Made by a program: the position numbers and the translations under genes. A DNA stretch of 64,000 nt from Archegozetes longisetosus (Eukaryota; Arthropoda; Arachnida; Sarcoptiformes; Trhypochthoniidae), in NCBI GenBank assembly GCA_018873245.2, contig JAEMBT020000009.1, forward strand, positions 10,613,112-10,677,111. The letters run 5' to 3'. Under the pieces are notes generated by a model that did no database searches, was not told the DNA's origin, and saw only the letters and a program-made list of their open reading frames with translations. Positions 32,176 to 45,299 of the stretch are shown here, piece by piece. Every line of letters begins with the position of its first letter. The first letter of the stretch is position 1.

Positions 32176-33751
32176 CTACAGAATAATATATTTTAACAGA
32201 AAAACTGGGATTTGATTCCTCACTTTGAGGTGAACTTTCTGTTGCGCTCAAAATTGACACTAGCCGATACTCATTTTTAACGTTTTTAAATATAGAATAA
32301 TAAAAACTATAATAATAATAACAATAATTATTAGACGGATACAGTATAGTGTTAAGACGAATATTATATTGATATAAGTAAATGATTTTAAACTTATTCT
32401 CTGATCAATACAAAGACATATCAATGATTTTCAGCATAAACATTATAGCCAAAGCCGTGATCTATAAATAGTAAAAATAGTCTTAAAATGCATATTATGT
32501 TACAAGTCAGTTCTCACTTCATATCCACGAGAGTGGTTTATAACAAATAGTTTCCAACAATAGAATCCGATTTTCTTTTGACTCAATCGCTCAATGAATG
32601 ACGACAACTATAAGATAATGAAAATCATTATTTATTCAATGAGTAATTGTTTCATTTTTGTAAGCTTTACAAACCTTGATGCGTGTGGCATTAGTTAAGG
32701 ACAACTTGTTAGGTGTGGACATGATTCCCAATAATAAATCATAGGTTTTATTAGTTTGATAATAGACAGAAGAGGCACAATTTATGATTAATATCAGAAG
32801 GAATATGACAATAAGAGAAGCATAAATGAAAAGCAATTTCAACATTAAACCAGTTTTCGAGAATATGACAATGAATAAGAGTAAGTCAGTTATATAAGTG
32901 CACGTGAACCAAAGCCAGAATAAGTACTTCGACCAAAACTCTTTGTCAAACGAACTGACTTCCAAACAGTTTGCATCCAAAGTCTTCATGATAATCATAG
33001 CTCTTTTGTTCGTTAACTTTGATTTGCTTTTGGCAAAAATCTTAATTTTCTCATTCAATTCTTCAGATTTAATTGACAGGTAATAACAAATGAGATAAAA
33101 GTAGACGATATGATACGTAAGAGTCATATAGACGTGATAACCGGTTAAGATGAAGATCAAATTCAGAGGAAATACATAGAAAATAAATTGAACGAGAGAG
33201 CAGTTGGTAAAGATGGGAAAATTTAAAACAACCAGCATAACTGTTAAGATGATTGGTTTTGAGAAATGGCAAGTATAGAATATTCGTTTCGCTCTTTTCA
33301 TGAATTTGTATATTCGGACTTTATTTGAAAGTCCAATACTTAGCGGTGAAGTGAGTCCTGATACCATATCGAATGGCTTCAAATAAGTCGGGAATTCATT
33401 ATTCTTGTAATTTCTATAATGAATCCATTGTGTGGCCAGTGTTAATAAAAATGATATTATGGCCAATATATTAAAGTGAATTCTCGCGTGTATAAAGTAT
33501 GAGAAGTCGAGAACTAATATGAAATATTCAGGATTTTCTTCTGGCAATAGTAAAGAAATGATACATTTGATGAAGAAAATCGAAATCGCTATAGTAATTA
33601 ATAATGGGTTATGAAATCTGTCCCTTCTACTCGATCCGTATTGGAAAAGAGACAAACCCATGAGATATAAATGAGATCCAGCAGAAGTGACCAATAATTC
33701 TGACGGCAATATTTGTGAAGGATCGAAATCAATTTCTGAATTGAACGCCAT
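32176..33751 (-). pseudogene. Gustatory-receptor-like 7TM protein (copy B), last exon broken
   Basis: The first exon (32671-33751) is fully open: 360 codons from MAFNSEIDFDPSQILPSELL with about six hydrophobic helices and the family-like LIINCASSVYYQTNKTYDLL before the donor GTTT|GTAAAG. The intron 32205-32670 ends at CCCAG. The last exon (from 32204) joins in phase 1 as in copy A, but reaches TAG at 32178-32176 after IKVFFLLKYIIL, inside TM7 and before the hydrophobic-QF motif. Reading through the intron instead gives 371 residues ending KAYKNETITH. So the product would lack most of TM7; either a recent pseudogene or a truncated receptor. Family role: ligand-gated cation channels for taste or other chemicals. 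Assignment rests on topology and the C-terminal motif, not on a database match. Confidence 0.65.
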
Positions 33752-34004
33752 TCAGTTTTCAGTTTTAATAACTTTTATCAAGCTTGAAAATATATAAATA
33801 TTCTCATCGAAGTGCTCTGAAATGATATCGGAAAGATGTGGAGAATATCATTGAGTTTTCTCATTATTTTATAGTTATTTGTTCAATGATTTCATGATAA
33901 GAGCCAATTAATCTTACAATAAAGAGTAGGAAACTGTAGAAGTCTCGATTTTAATGAAGTCGCTTTTGTGAAATAAGTGTTCTATGCTTTAAAATGATAT
34001 ATGG
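33752..34004. other. Upstream region of receptor copy B
   Basis: Possible promoter: AAATATATAAATATT near 33787 (read on the minus strand TATATATTTT) lies about 35 bp above the ATG. Nothing else seen. Confidence 0.3.
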
Positions 34005-34568
34005 ATGAGGTATTCATTACTGCCTACAATGGTTCTATAACGATGAGGACCTTCAAAGTGTTACAAGTCATACATAAACATCACTACAATTGAGTTGCGA
34101 ATTTAGTGCATTATAAAAACACAAACTATTACAAGAAAGTTTGTCGATGAAAAGCTTCTACACACCTTCTAGATCGTATAGTATTGACGCGCCACTTGCA
34201 AAATAGTATTTTCAGTGTCTATCATCTAAGGACTGTGCGACTCCCAATTTTTTCACCATAAAGAGGTACTACTTATTAATACACAGTAGCAGTCGCTTAA
34301 GCTATGAGTGACCATTTGCACTGTTTAACCATTTAATGTGGAAAATTTGGGGTCATACAGTATTTAGATGATAGACATTGCATATATGAGTACATGAATA
34401 CCATGCGGTCTGAAAGGTATAGAAAAGCTGGTGATTCACAGCCTTTTCTCACAATAAATGTGAATTTGTAACTCAATTGAAGTGACAGAACGCATTTGTC
34501 TATGTATCACTTCTAATATTTTGAAGGTCCAAATCGTTAACTTCTTTAAGCAGTAATGAATACCTTAT
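34005..34568. mobile_element. Full-length foldback MITE (564 bp)
   Basis: Left end ATGAGGTATTCATTACTGCC pairs with the complement of the right end (ATAAGGTATTCATTACTGC). Pairing continues inward for most of the element, e.g. TGTCTATCATCTAA on the left and its complement near 34365. No coding capacity. Confidence 0.7.
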
Positions 34569-35188
34569 AGTTTTTAAGTATAGAATATTTATTTTATAAA
34601 GAGCATTGCATTAAAATCGAAACCTCCACAGTTGCCTACTCTGCTTTGTTAGATAAAGAGTGATCGAAATAAAAATTCGCCAAAAGCCCATTAATCACTA
34701 TACTCACCAATGTTCATAATTTAAACTTATATACAATATGAACGTGAATACGAGCGTATTTATATCTTATGCTCAATTGAACAAAAGAAATTAATAGCTT
34801 ATTAACGATGTCTAATGATTCAAATTTATTATGAAACGCCATTAACTAGACTGTTTATCAACCTAATTGTCAATCCGAGTGTACTATTTCGATCGAAAAT
34901 TTGCATTAAATTTATTATGCGTTTGAAATATATGATAACATATATACTTCTATTGAGTAAAATACGATGAAAATCAATAAACAAATTGTGCAGAGTTTAA
35001 CTTTACAAAATATAAATATATACATTTTAGATAACGTATTTATTTCACGTTAATGTGTCATCCAGTATTAGTAAAGGTATCACTTCTTAATTATGTTACT
35101 ACATAAAAATAAATTCAACATGACAATTATTCAAGATTACACTCGTTATTTCAGATGATTTAAGTTAATTATTATTTGATTACATATT
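34565..35188. repeat. Tandem duplication, copy 1
   Basis: From CTTATAGTTTTTAAG to TTGATTACATATT, repeated at 35889-37327. The first half differs from copy 2 at many positions, but from about 34905 onward (GATCGAAAATTTGC ...) the two are almost identical for nearly 290 bp. Non-coding. Copy 1 keeps the empty site of the hAT element found in copy 2. Confidence 0.85.
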
Positions 35189-35888
35189 TACCCTAATAAT
35201 TTGACCTATTCTTAAAAGAGCAATCAAAAATATTTTCTCGCATTCATAAGTTGTAAAAGATATTGAAAATAGTTTAATTTCGCTCATTGTCGGAATCAGT
35301 CATTTGTTGAATCAATCATTTCTCATGATTCTCGAAAATTTGGATTTGAAAACCAAATTGAGGATCAGGTCCATTTGTAGAAAATAAAATCAATTATCTA
35401 AGTTGTTTGAAGTGAATCAAGTTTATTATTGTCACACATTCAACAAAATGCTAATCAGTGACGAGAATACAAACCGTCTGACGTTGAAAACTACAAGAAC
35501 TCAATCTCTCCAGTTGAAGAGAAAATAATCTGATTTAGAATGTTTTCAATGCGTTAGAACTTTGAATTAATGTTCATAAGTAATTATTATGAAAAGCTAT
35601 AATTTTGTTGCCATACGGTGGCGGTCGATAAGGTGACTTTCTATTGACTTTACAATTTCTTTGATTTATTCAGTAGTGGTCAGTATTTGCGAGACTCGAC
35701 TTCGAGATTTATCGAGAGCACTATCAATCGAGATAGTCATACACATACCTAAATATACCTCAATTTTCTCGTGAATTTTCACGTTTATTGTTTCACAACT
35801 AAATCAATGAATGCCTCAATCAATTAAGTTATAATTAAAGCTTGTGTTTCAAACAGTTATTTGAACATTTTTACAGCTTTGAACTTTA
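35189..35888. other. Unique spacer within the tandem duplication
   Basis: No gene. A 27-codon frame at about 35448 (MLISDENTNRLTLK...) is too short to support. Confidence 0.3.
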
Positions 35889-37327
35889 CTTATAGTTTTT
35901 AAGCATAGGATACTTATTTCGTAGAATACATTACATTAAAATCGAAACATCTACACAGAGATGAGAAATGAGCCTAAGCCTAAGACTTGCCGTAGTCTTT
36001 AGGCTGAGAGACTAAAGCATAGAGTAGTCTGTAGTCTTAGGCTATTTTAAAATCTTAGGCTTTAGTCTTAGGATCAGTCTAAAGGCCTTAACCTTAGACT
36101 AACCTATTAGATTCCATTTAATAATTAATATATATTAAAATACAAGTACTAAACAAATTATTTGTTAAAGATAAGCCATATATTGTGCATTTTTAATTGA
36201 AGTAATTACACAAAGAATGCGATCAATATTAACAATTTAAAGAAATTAGCCACGACTCTATAACATTAATATTATAGCCTTTTATTCAAACGATTTCGCC
36301 ATTATGTTATCAAATCTCTGACTCTTTAGATGATTGAGTACATTTTGATGATCCTTCTTGAGAGTCTTCTTCATCACTAATCTTTATTTGCAACAATTGA
36401 CTCATTTTAATTATCTGAATACATTTTTGTTACAATTTTATACTAAACGTTAAAAAATTAAAGTACATCTAAAATGGTGTTTGCGAACATTGCATTTCAA
36501 TTTCAAGACGCAATACTTGAAATACGAAACTAATTTGCGCTCTTGTACTCATGTGTTTTTTCGGTATAATTTAATATTTATTTATTCTATGAAAATTGTA
36601 TATTAGAGCATAAAGGGTTAGACAGATTATACTATGTTCTCGTCTGTAGTCTTAGACTTAGACTTAGACTTCACCTACAGTCTACAGCCTAAAGAAATCT
36701 TTAGTCTCAGTCTCAGCTTGAAGCCTAAGCATAAGGTTAGGCGGACTTAAATTCTCATCTCTACTTCTACATTTACTTGCTCTGCTTTGTTAGATAGAGT
36801 GATCGAAATGAAAAGTCATCAAAAGTCCATTAATCACTATATTCACCAAAGTTCTAAATTTAAGCGTATATACAATATGAACGTGAATACGAGAGTGTTT
36901 ATATCTTATGCTCAATTTAACAAAACAAATTAATAGCTTATTAACGATGTTTAATGATTCAAATTCATTTGTAAAACGTCAATAGCTAAACATTTTTGAA
37001 CTTAATTGTCTATACGAGTGTGTTATTTCGATCGAAAATTTGCGTTAAATTAATTATGCGTTTGAAATATATGATAACATATATACTTCTATTGAGTAAA
37101 ATACGATGGAAATCAATAAACAAATTGTGCAGAGTTTAACTTTACAAAATATAAATATATACATTTTAGATAACGTATTTATTTCACGTTAATGTGTCAT
37201 CCAGTATTAGTAAAGGTATCACTTCTTAATTATGTTGCTACATAAAAATAAATTCAACATGACAATTATTCAAGATTACACTCGTTATTTCAGATGATTT
37301 AAGTTAATTATTATTTGATTACATATT
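35889..37327. repeat. Tandem duplication, copy 2, with hAT insertion
   Basis: Same unit as 34565-35188, interrupted by the 808-bp element at 35956-36763 plus its target duplication. Confidence 0.85.
35956..36763. mobile_element. Non-autonomous hAT element (808 bp)
   Basis: Ends CAGAGATGAGAA ... TTCTCATCTCTA, flanked by an 8-bp target duplication CATCTACA / CTTCTACA (one change). Copy 1 of the tandem duplication shows the unoccupied site. Subterminal DNA at both ends is full of CTTAGGCT/AGTCTTAG-type repeats, probably transposase-binding sites. Confidence 0.8.
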
Positions 37328-39127
37328 CATTCAAAATACGTTTTTATTTAAAACAAAAATACTCGTATTTAATCATATTTCATCTAGTTTGGTTTCCATC
37401 CGTCAACAGTTTATAAATTGTCATTCAATTGTTCTAGCCGAATTGTTCATATAGTTGTAGCATTCGTTCCTTAGCCAAAGTTAACTAAAACATCAAATAT
37501 CTTTTGATCGAAAACTTTTTCAATGACACTATGAAGCGGTGACTTTACTCACGTTTAATTTATTTAAATGTTTCATGGATAAAAGTTTTATTATCAAAAA
37601 CTTTCAAATGTCTAAGACTTTTAAGCATTAATGATAATTAATCGCAGGCTCTAAATCAAAAACTCATGAAAAAGTTAAAGTTGTTCTAATTTATGATTGA
37701 AAGAGTGAAATATATGTTTTCCGATGAAACTGTGAGCATTTTCGATAAAAATCCAATCATTTTTCAACATATATTTTATAAATCTTCGTATAAATTTTAA
37801 AAATGGAGAAACAATAATTCAACTGTTTCTAGTTAGTTCCTAGATTTTCGATTAAACATTTAAGAATACTTTGGACAATCTGTAATTTGAAACTTAGTGC
37901 ACATTTTAAAAGAGATCTTTATGGGTGTCATAAATATGATTGAGTAGTTTAAAAATATTATAGATTAATAAGTTGTGGAGCAAATGAAAGTTCGTCTCAA
38001 AGAAGTGCGCATTAATTTCAATTATAACTTTCTTTAATTGGAGACTTTACTTGAGAAACACAATTTTCAAGTGTTAACCATTAAAAGATTTATAATGAGC
38101 TTTAATTAAAAACGTACAAACATTCTCTCGCTATGCCTCTGAATTTTAGATTTTCATATCCGATGAAAACCTGATTCAAAGTTTGCACGTTTATTTTGTT
38201 TTTCTATTTCTGAAAAGTTAATAAAAACATTCGAACAAATATTTCTTATCAATATACTGATCAAATGTGATAAGAAGTTTGATAAAAAAATCTTAGATTT
38301 ATCGAAGCCAGTCTTTGCACTTGCTTGACATCAGGTAGTCGCTGTTAGACTGACCAGGCGATAAACTAGGAAACCTGGACACTATTGTAAAATATTCGAT
38401 AACTTCTTGAACATTTCCTGGACAATTTTTTAGCGAATTTTATTAAAATAACGCAAAATTTTATTCATTTGTATTTGTCATTACATTTAACTGCTTTTAA
38501 AACATTTCATTATCTTAATGTAAGATTTGAATTCAATACAATCCATAGAAAAATTAGATTTAATACAGATTTCAGATTTAATTCAATCAATATTCATATG
38601 ACTCCTATCATCTGTCCAAACCTTTTTCATTAAACTCAGGTAGTCGTTATAAAACGAACTGCAAGAATACTTCAAAACTTTTTGCTTTAGTCATACAGAT
38701 AAGAAAATAATGAAAAATGATGTGAACGATTGAGAGTCTGATTAGGAATATTTTATTAATGAAAATCATCGATAAGAGATATAAACAACAGGTGTAGTGT
38801 TTATTTGTGACCGAATCACATGTATTGTTAGACAGTGTTTAATTTGCAGAAATAACCTACTTATTTAAGAACAATTTTATTGAAATTACTCAAAATGTCA
38901 ATAAAATTCATTACTTTTGAACCTCGTTATTATGAGACCGCTTCTGCCTGGAAGATGAGTTTAAAATTGCTGGTTTTCAAAATGTATACAATTAAAAGTT
39001 ACTCAAAATCCAGCCTTTTGTGTAATAATTTTAAGATCTCAATTAAATAAAATTATTCAGTGCACTAAAGTAATAAACAAATAAATAAAATATTGTGTTC
39101 ATAAACTCCGTGTCTGATAATAATCCT
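37328..39127. other. Gene-free AT-rich stretch
   Basis: No open frame, RNA gene or repeat that I can support. Confidence 0.35.
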
Positions 39128-39250
39128 ATGATACACAAGAGTTTGATAGTTAAACACTATTTGAAAATGCGCTACATTTATTTCTATGGCGGAATGACGG
39201 CACTTTTTAGTTTCGTATTGTCGTTTCAAACAACGAAGGCATTAAAAGTA
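39128..39250 (+). CDS. Possible first exon with signal peptide (speculative)
   Basis: ATGs at 39128 and 39167 open a frame reading MRYIYFYGGMTALFSFVLSF, a plausible signal peptide or signal anchor, then QTTKALKVS up to TCA|GTAAGA, a good splice donor. Base composition is less AT-rich than the surroundings. No downstream exon was identified within reach; a MITE starts at 39302. It could be chance. Confidence 0.2.
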
Positions 39251-39301
39251 TCAGTAAGATTACAAAACTTCACATGGAATGTAAAAAACTGTTAGAGATT
39301 A

Positions 39302-39704
39302 GTTTGGCATTTTTCTGAAAGAATGAAGAACTGATCTAAAAAGTCCTATAATTTGTAACCCCCAATATCTAGATAAAATTCATTTTCTCTATACAATAAT
39401 TAAATACGTACAGAATTATTTAGACGGCAATAATGCCACGGGAGAAATAAGAGTTTTATGTCAGTAAGTAAATTTAGAAATATGCAGAAAATGCGATGGT
39501 ATATCCCCTAATACGTGGTTAACCGCTTTTGCTGAAACTGATTTGTGCCAAGTAATCATTTTTCTCGTATTTTAATTATTTCTATAATTCAATGAAATTT
39601 AATATTTTTCTGATGCACTAGTTTATGGTATATATATGTTAGGCGGCTACAAATTTTAGGACTTTTTGGATCAGTTTCTCATTCTTTCAGAAAAGTTGCT
39701 AAAC
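39302..39704. mobile_element. MITE (403 bp) with ATTA target duplication
   Basis: Ends GTTTGGCATTTTTCTGAAAG and, complemented, GTTTAGCAACTTTTCTGAAA, with pairing over about 70 bp. ATTA lies at 39298-39301 and 39705-39708. Confidence 0.7.
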
Positions 39705-39708
39705 ATTA

Positions 39709-40969
39709 AGCTTTCATAATGTGTTTTATATTTCATGTGAAGTTTTTATAATTTTATTGGCTATGTCTTAACTGTTTAATTACTTGCAAGTTATTTCTTA
39801 AGCACATGTTAAAAAGACTAGATAGAGACAAATTCAGTTAAAGGTTCTTCTAACTGACAGAGTTGTCTATAACCGGATCAGAATATAATTATTTCTCTCA
39901 CGTCTATTATAGCTTTACAGTTGATTGAAACTCGATCTGAAAAGCATTTTAGTTACGTTGTGCTTTCTACAAGTGACAAATTCTTCAGGTTTCACTCTTA
40001 TGATTCACATTCATTGAAAACATATTGAAACTGACCCTAAGGCAGTTTCTCACTAATCAAGGAATCTGTACATGTGTTCAGTCATTTCTGATTTGATTTC
40101 TATTGATAACATGTTTAATGTATGCGCACGAATGCGAGTTTTTCCTATATCAATCATTCTAATTAGACTTATTTTTGAATCTTCCTTAATTAATTAAATA
40201 AAATGTAAAAATACGAAAGTTGGCAACTGACGCAAAAATCGACTTCCTTGTGATTTTGTACATTTGAGGTTACCTTAAGTTTGACTATTTTGAAAATATA
40301 TTAATTTGAATTGAATTATATAATTTCCAACTTACTGCTTTAAACGCTGTTTTGCTAAAACGAAAAATATATATATAAAGATATTCATTTAATATTTTTA
40401 TTACTAGAATATCGACATTGCATGCAGTCTATTATGTGAAAATTCATTTAGATTAACAAGATTGGTAAACATTAAGTCCAATTCATTTATTTGTTCAACT
40501 AGAAAAAATTGTTTAATCTACTTTACTTATTGAGACTCATTCAATTTTATTTCTAATTCAACTAAAATTTTGGCTAATCACAGATTTATTATTGGTAAAT
40601 TTAAATTTAAGCTCAACAACAAGTTTTCTCTAACTCAAGCAGCAAATATAAAACTCTGTAAAATTTGCAGCAGTAAGTCGTGAAATCTTGACCGTAAGTG
40701 GTTACATTTCCTAAATAAAATTTTGCGCAAATTTTGTCTAATTAGTAAAATAACTTCACTCAAGTAGTTATTTACAGTCTTGGGATTTTATTTTGAGACA
40801 TCGTCTGTTATCTTTCATAAAATCCTTAGTCAATATGCACTCTATTCATATCGAATCTTCAACTTATGATAAACTCTGATTTGCAATAACAAAAAGTATA
40901 TATTAAAACACATGTTTTTTTATAAACGAAAACATGACTTTAACACTCAGTCAAAGAGCTTGAGTTGTC
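39709..40969. other. Gene-free AT-rich stretch
   Basis: Nothing recognised. Confidence 0.35.
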
Positions 40970-41140
40970 TAGAGATTAGGACAGAAGAAAGTATGCGTGC
41001 AATAGCTAGAGAAGTGGTTGTGGTCATAAAACAGTTGGAAGAATAGATAACTATTTTCTAATTCATAACACTATTGAACCGAAGAAAAGGATGAGAAAAC
41101 GGGAAACAACTGAACAAGAAAATGAAAAATTATTGAAGCT
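40970..41140 (+). mobile_element. Tc1-like transposase N-terminal fragment
   Basis: RTEESMRAIAREV then, after a frame change, GCGHKTVGRID and EPKKRMRKRETTEQENEKLL: a helix-turn-helix of the Tc1 type (S-M-R-A-I-A-R-E-V-G-x-x-x-K-T-V). Only this piece remains. Confidence 0.4.
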
Positions 41141-41647
41141 GCTACTTTTTACAGTAATTTAACCATTAATGAAAATCAGTTATAAAATTTTAAAAATTTG
41201 ATCGAAAATTATTTCCGAGACAAAATACCGCATAAAAGTGATTTTTTGTAATGTTCTCGTGCTATATTTTACCTGACACAGTAAAAATATTTCATTATTA
41301 ATAAATCAAAATTAAACTTCTATTATTCAACATATGTTTTCGCTGTTCATATAATTTATATGAAAGGTTGCTTACAGTGTCTCAAAATGAAATCTCAAGG
41401 CCGCACATCTCTTGCATTGCATTTTGACATGAGTTGAAACTGTCAGGAAAAAATGATTTGTGGCTTTACTATGATACATATTTTATTCTTCCTCAAGAAT
41501 GCATTAATGATTATAATTAATGTGATGATGTAAATAATAAGATATTACTAACAACTTGTAAAATAAAAGTTTTCTTAGACTTTAAAATCATGTCAATAGT
41601 ATTAATGTTTTATAGTTAGAGTAGACTCTAAATTGAAAGAATTAGAC
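41141..41647. other. Gene-free AT-rich stretch
   Basis: Nothing recognised. Confidence 0.3.
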
Positions 41648-43123
41648 ACCTGGTGAAAACAAAGAGCCATATCGTCACCTCAGTACTATAATGTGCTAAC
41701 TCGTAAAAGTCTGTTATTGAGAAATTTGAGTTTAAAGTTCAAAATCAAAATTCCAAGGAACTATAACAACCATACAATTGATGATATGATATTTGAAATA
41801 GATGTATTTAGTTCTTCTGTTGTTGAGAAATATATGAATCATGTAACCTCTTAACAACCAATAATCGGAACCAGGTTTTTAAGTTAGCACTTTCTGGCTC
41901 TGAAAAATTCTTAAATACTTAGTTCTATAAAGCGCTAACTCAATAAAATTCAAAAATGCTTACTTATAGATGAGAAATCGTATGAATATGAAGCAACTTT
42001 ATTGAAAAACTTAGATAAAATTATTAAAACTTTGTAACACAACAGAACCCAATCATGAACACTATGACTAAAACTATCACTTAACTGTGTTACTGGTTAT
42101 GACTTAAGCTGACAAACCACTGACCACTAGTGCGGCCACAATTAAAAACAATTCCTTGAGGTTTAGCAAAGATGATTCAAATTTAAAAACTTATATTAAA
42201 TGAAAAAATGTATGATTCAGAATTTAATTCCTGAGGTTTATAATCTCAAGGAAAGACACGCTTTTGGAGGCCGGAGTCAGAATACTATTCCCGGAGACTC
42301 ATTCCTGAAATCATTCCTGAAGGTCTGGTCACTCTACTGGCCACTACAACTACTCAGGCAGCTACAAAGTGGGTTCACTATGCGCTTACAAAATATCCAA
42401 GATTTTGGAAGATTTCAAAAAATTTGAGATCAAATATAAATTCTATTTTAATTTTAATAGTTGCTGATAACTTAAATTCCAAATCATTTAGTACATAGAA
42501 TTTTATTTTAACTATCAATAAATTATCTCTTTTCTGTCAGTTGATTGAAATCAAAATTAGATTTTTACTTTTGTGCAATATAGCTTTGAATACTGAAAAC
42601 AAAGGGAAAATGAATCCTAGACCAATATCCCAGACTAATATCCCAATTATCGAGAATCAATTAATCACTGGCTTTTTGAGCTCTATATCAATCGAAATTC
42701 ACTCGAGCTAATAGTAATTTAGGTCCAATAGAAACTCTCTTTGCTCAACTTAAGACAGTTTGCGAATTTACTTGTAAAAATATTAATAAAACTTTAAAGC
42801 TTTGTGCTTAGCATCAACTCAAAATTGAAATTCATTTCATATAAACTTGTTGAGAGAATGTTTGCAATACAGTTTGTATATCCGCAGTCAAGTGATTAGG
42901 ATTTAGTGAAACTAGTAAGATCTTAAGATCAAATAATGAGTGTCGTCTTGATTCGGTGTGAAGTAGATTGTAAATGTGAATTTCTCTCTGATTTTATGCA
43001 TGAGAATTGATTTGATGCTTGAATAAAAAATTTCAAGAGTTAGCGCAATATAGCTCTGAGGTGACGATATAATTTAATTTCCATTATTTCTACAGCCTTT
43101 CAAATGTTTTCACTGGTGAACAA
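41648..43123. repeat. Inverted-repeat-bounded region of about 1.5 kb
   Basis: CACCTGGTGAAAACA near 41649 and its near complement TGTTTTCACTGGTG near 43110, plus the inner pair ATATCGTCACCTCAG / CTGAGGTGACGATAT and a GTGCTAACTC / GAGTTAGCGC pair, form inverted ends. Inside is no recognisable transposase; a 75-codon frame at 42200 looks random. The motif CTATA-AGCGCTAACTC recurs inside. Likely a non-autonomous element. Confidence 0.4.
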
Positions 43124-43920
43124 TTATAAAAATTTTGCAATAAGTTTTATGTCAAAATAATGTGATCTTCAAGATTAATAATAAATTTATTTAATTTATG
43201 AAAGTTTTTGAATTTTAATTAAGAACAGTTTATAATTGGTTTTAAGGTTCTTAGATTTTTTAAACTGATAATGCAAAAAGCACACATAGCTTTATCAGTT
43301 ATTAATTTCATTTTTCACTTTGGAATTTGATTTATATGGTTTATCTCAAATTATTTTAACTAGAATTACTCAACTTCTACCTAGATTTTCATCAGATAAT
43401 ATCAAGATATGTTTCGGTGACATTAATTAAAACGGGAATATATGGAAGTAAGTCCTTCATTTGTGAAGTTTTTACTCACATGCAAAGCTGAATAATCACG
43501 AATTTACATTACGAACATCATTAATTAAAATTGATGTTGAATAAACGTTAAGAATTTTCGATAGCATTGACGTGTTTAACAGCAATCTATTGATTTCATA
43601 GATATTATTTTTAATGAATATAATATCCAGATCGTACTGAGCTATGAAAGTGCTGACTCATATAGATTTTATAGCATCGAAGAGACTATAAATAGAGTGC
43701 AAAAGTTTGACTTGAAATCATTCTTAAATAATTTTTAGTTTTAAATTTTTAATACTTTAGAAGTTTTGTGCATTCCGAGAAGAATTGCTAAATCGCTTCA
43801 ACTTTGGGTAAGAGTGAAGATTTTTATTTTCTAGTTTAGTAATTTCTCAAACTTCCAATTAATATGTAAGATAGTTATATTAATTCAGCGTTGCTGCTTT
43901 TGTACCTCTAAAGAGAGATG
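43124..43920. other. Gene-free AT-rich stretch
   Basis: Nothing recognised. Confidence 0.3.
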
Positions 43921-44540
43921 CTATACAATGTGACAAAACTTTGAGTTTACTGTTTAGGGATATATTCAAAAATCTCATAGATATCCAAAATTTTTTGTGT
44001 GTTTAGCACTTTATTTCAAAAAGTGCAAACTTGATACAGTTTTGAAAAAGCTTTCACATAGAAGTTCGTTCACTTAAGAGCTAGATGACTAATTAATTCT
44101 TTTAATTTTGTAAGCCTTTATGGTTTCAAAAGTCATGAAAGGAGTACATTTCGACCTCCGTGTCTGAATATAAACTATTTTATTAAGTCGATGTTAGATC
44201 TGAAAGTCGAAATGTACTTCTTTCATGACTTCTGAAGCCATAAGGCGTATAAAAATTAGAAGATAAGGTAAGACCGAAAACTGACATTTAATATTTAATC
44301 ATCTAGCCCTTTGTGAGAACGGACTTCTATGCCTAGAGCTTCTTCAAAACTGAATCAGAGTTTGCACATTTTAGGGACTAAGTGCAAACCACACAAAACT
44401 TTAGGATATCTATAAGATTCTTGAATATGTTCCTAAAACAGTAAATTTAAAATTTGATGTCACATTGTATAGTTTGGACAACGATTCCTGTACTAAAAGT
44501 CAAGTTATTGCACGAATTGTTCGATAAAAATAATAGTAAA
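43921..44540. mobile_element. Two inverted, internally deleted copies of the 2.85-kb transposon family
   Basis: The right half (from about 44200) reads outward from the terminus-like GAAAGTCGAAATGTACTTCT through the subterminal region and into the transposase C-terminus (IYKILEYVPKTVNLKF, matching IYKILECVPKTVNSKL of the element at 10.7 kb). The left half is its complement and ends at CTATACAATGTGAC (43921). The termini face each other about 45 bp apart, so this is a head-to-head pair rather than one normal element. Confidence 0.55.
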
Positions 44541-44656
44541 AGGAGAAATAAGCTAAATTGTACTAATTCATGCGTAATAATTGGGAAATTTTGTTCCTTA
44601 GATTTGAGTATACCTTTAAAGAACGAATAGCCAATACATTTTATAAGAAAGCGAGA

Positions 44657-45084
44657 AAGTATAACAGTGTACGGCACTTAATGTGTATTTATATGCTTAT
44701 GGAAAAGAACGCTGCTCTATGATTTCTAAAGAAATTACAAATGAGTGAACCAATCATTTTAAACAACAAAACATATAGTTTATAAAGTGAGTCACATTTC
44801 AATGTTAAATACCAAACGTTTCATTGTTTATATTTTTATTTGACTTGTTTTAAATGTTATAACTGTACTAATGTTTGTACTTGATTTGATTTTAAATCAT
44901 TAATAGACTTATGCAAAATGTTTGATATTTAACATTGAGATTTACCTCGCTCAATATTTCATATATAACAAATATAATAAACTATATATTTGTAATTTCT
45001 TCAAAGACTATAGAGCGGCGTTCTTTTCCATAAGCATATTGAACACACATTAGGTATAACAGTATATGGTATACTGTTATACTT
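44657..45084. mobile_element. Full-length foldback MITE (about 430 bp)
   Basis: Ends AAGTATAACAGTGTACGG and, complemented, AAGTATAACAGTATACC. Arms share ATATGCTTATGGAAAAGAAC and, further in, AATGTTAAATACCAAACG / its complement. No coding capacity. Confidence 0.7.
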
Positions 45085-45299
45085 GGCGTGAGTTCTGATA
45101 AGACTTCAATCTTTTACATCATTTTTAAATCTTCATATAACTAATTAGTACTCCAAACAACTTATAAGTCATGCTCAAAATCACTAAAACCAAGTCAGAT
45201 ATTTTCTATTTAATAGAAAACATGCTTTTGTTTTATTAATATTATGAATCAAATCGCTAAAATGAAGACTTTAATTGACATTCAATCAAATATAATAAC

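Noticed and set aside
42200-42427. 75-codon frame
   Set aside because: Composition random, inside an inverted-repeat-bounded non-coding region, no family resemblance.
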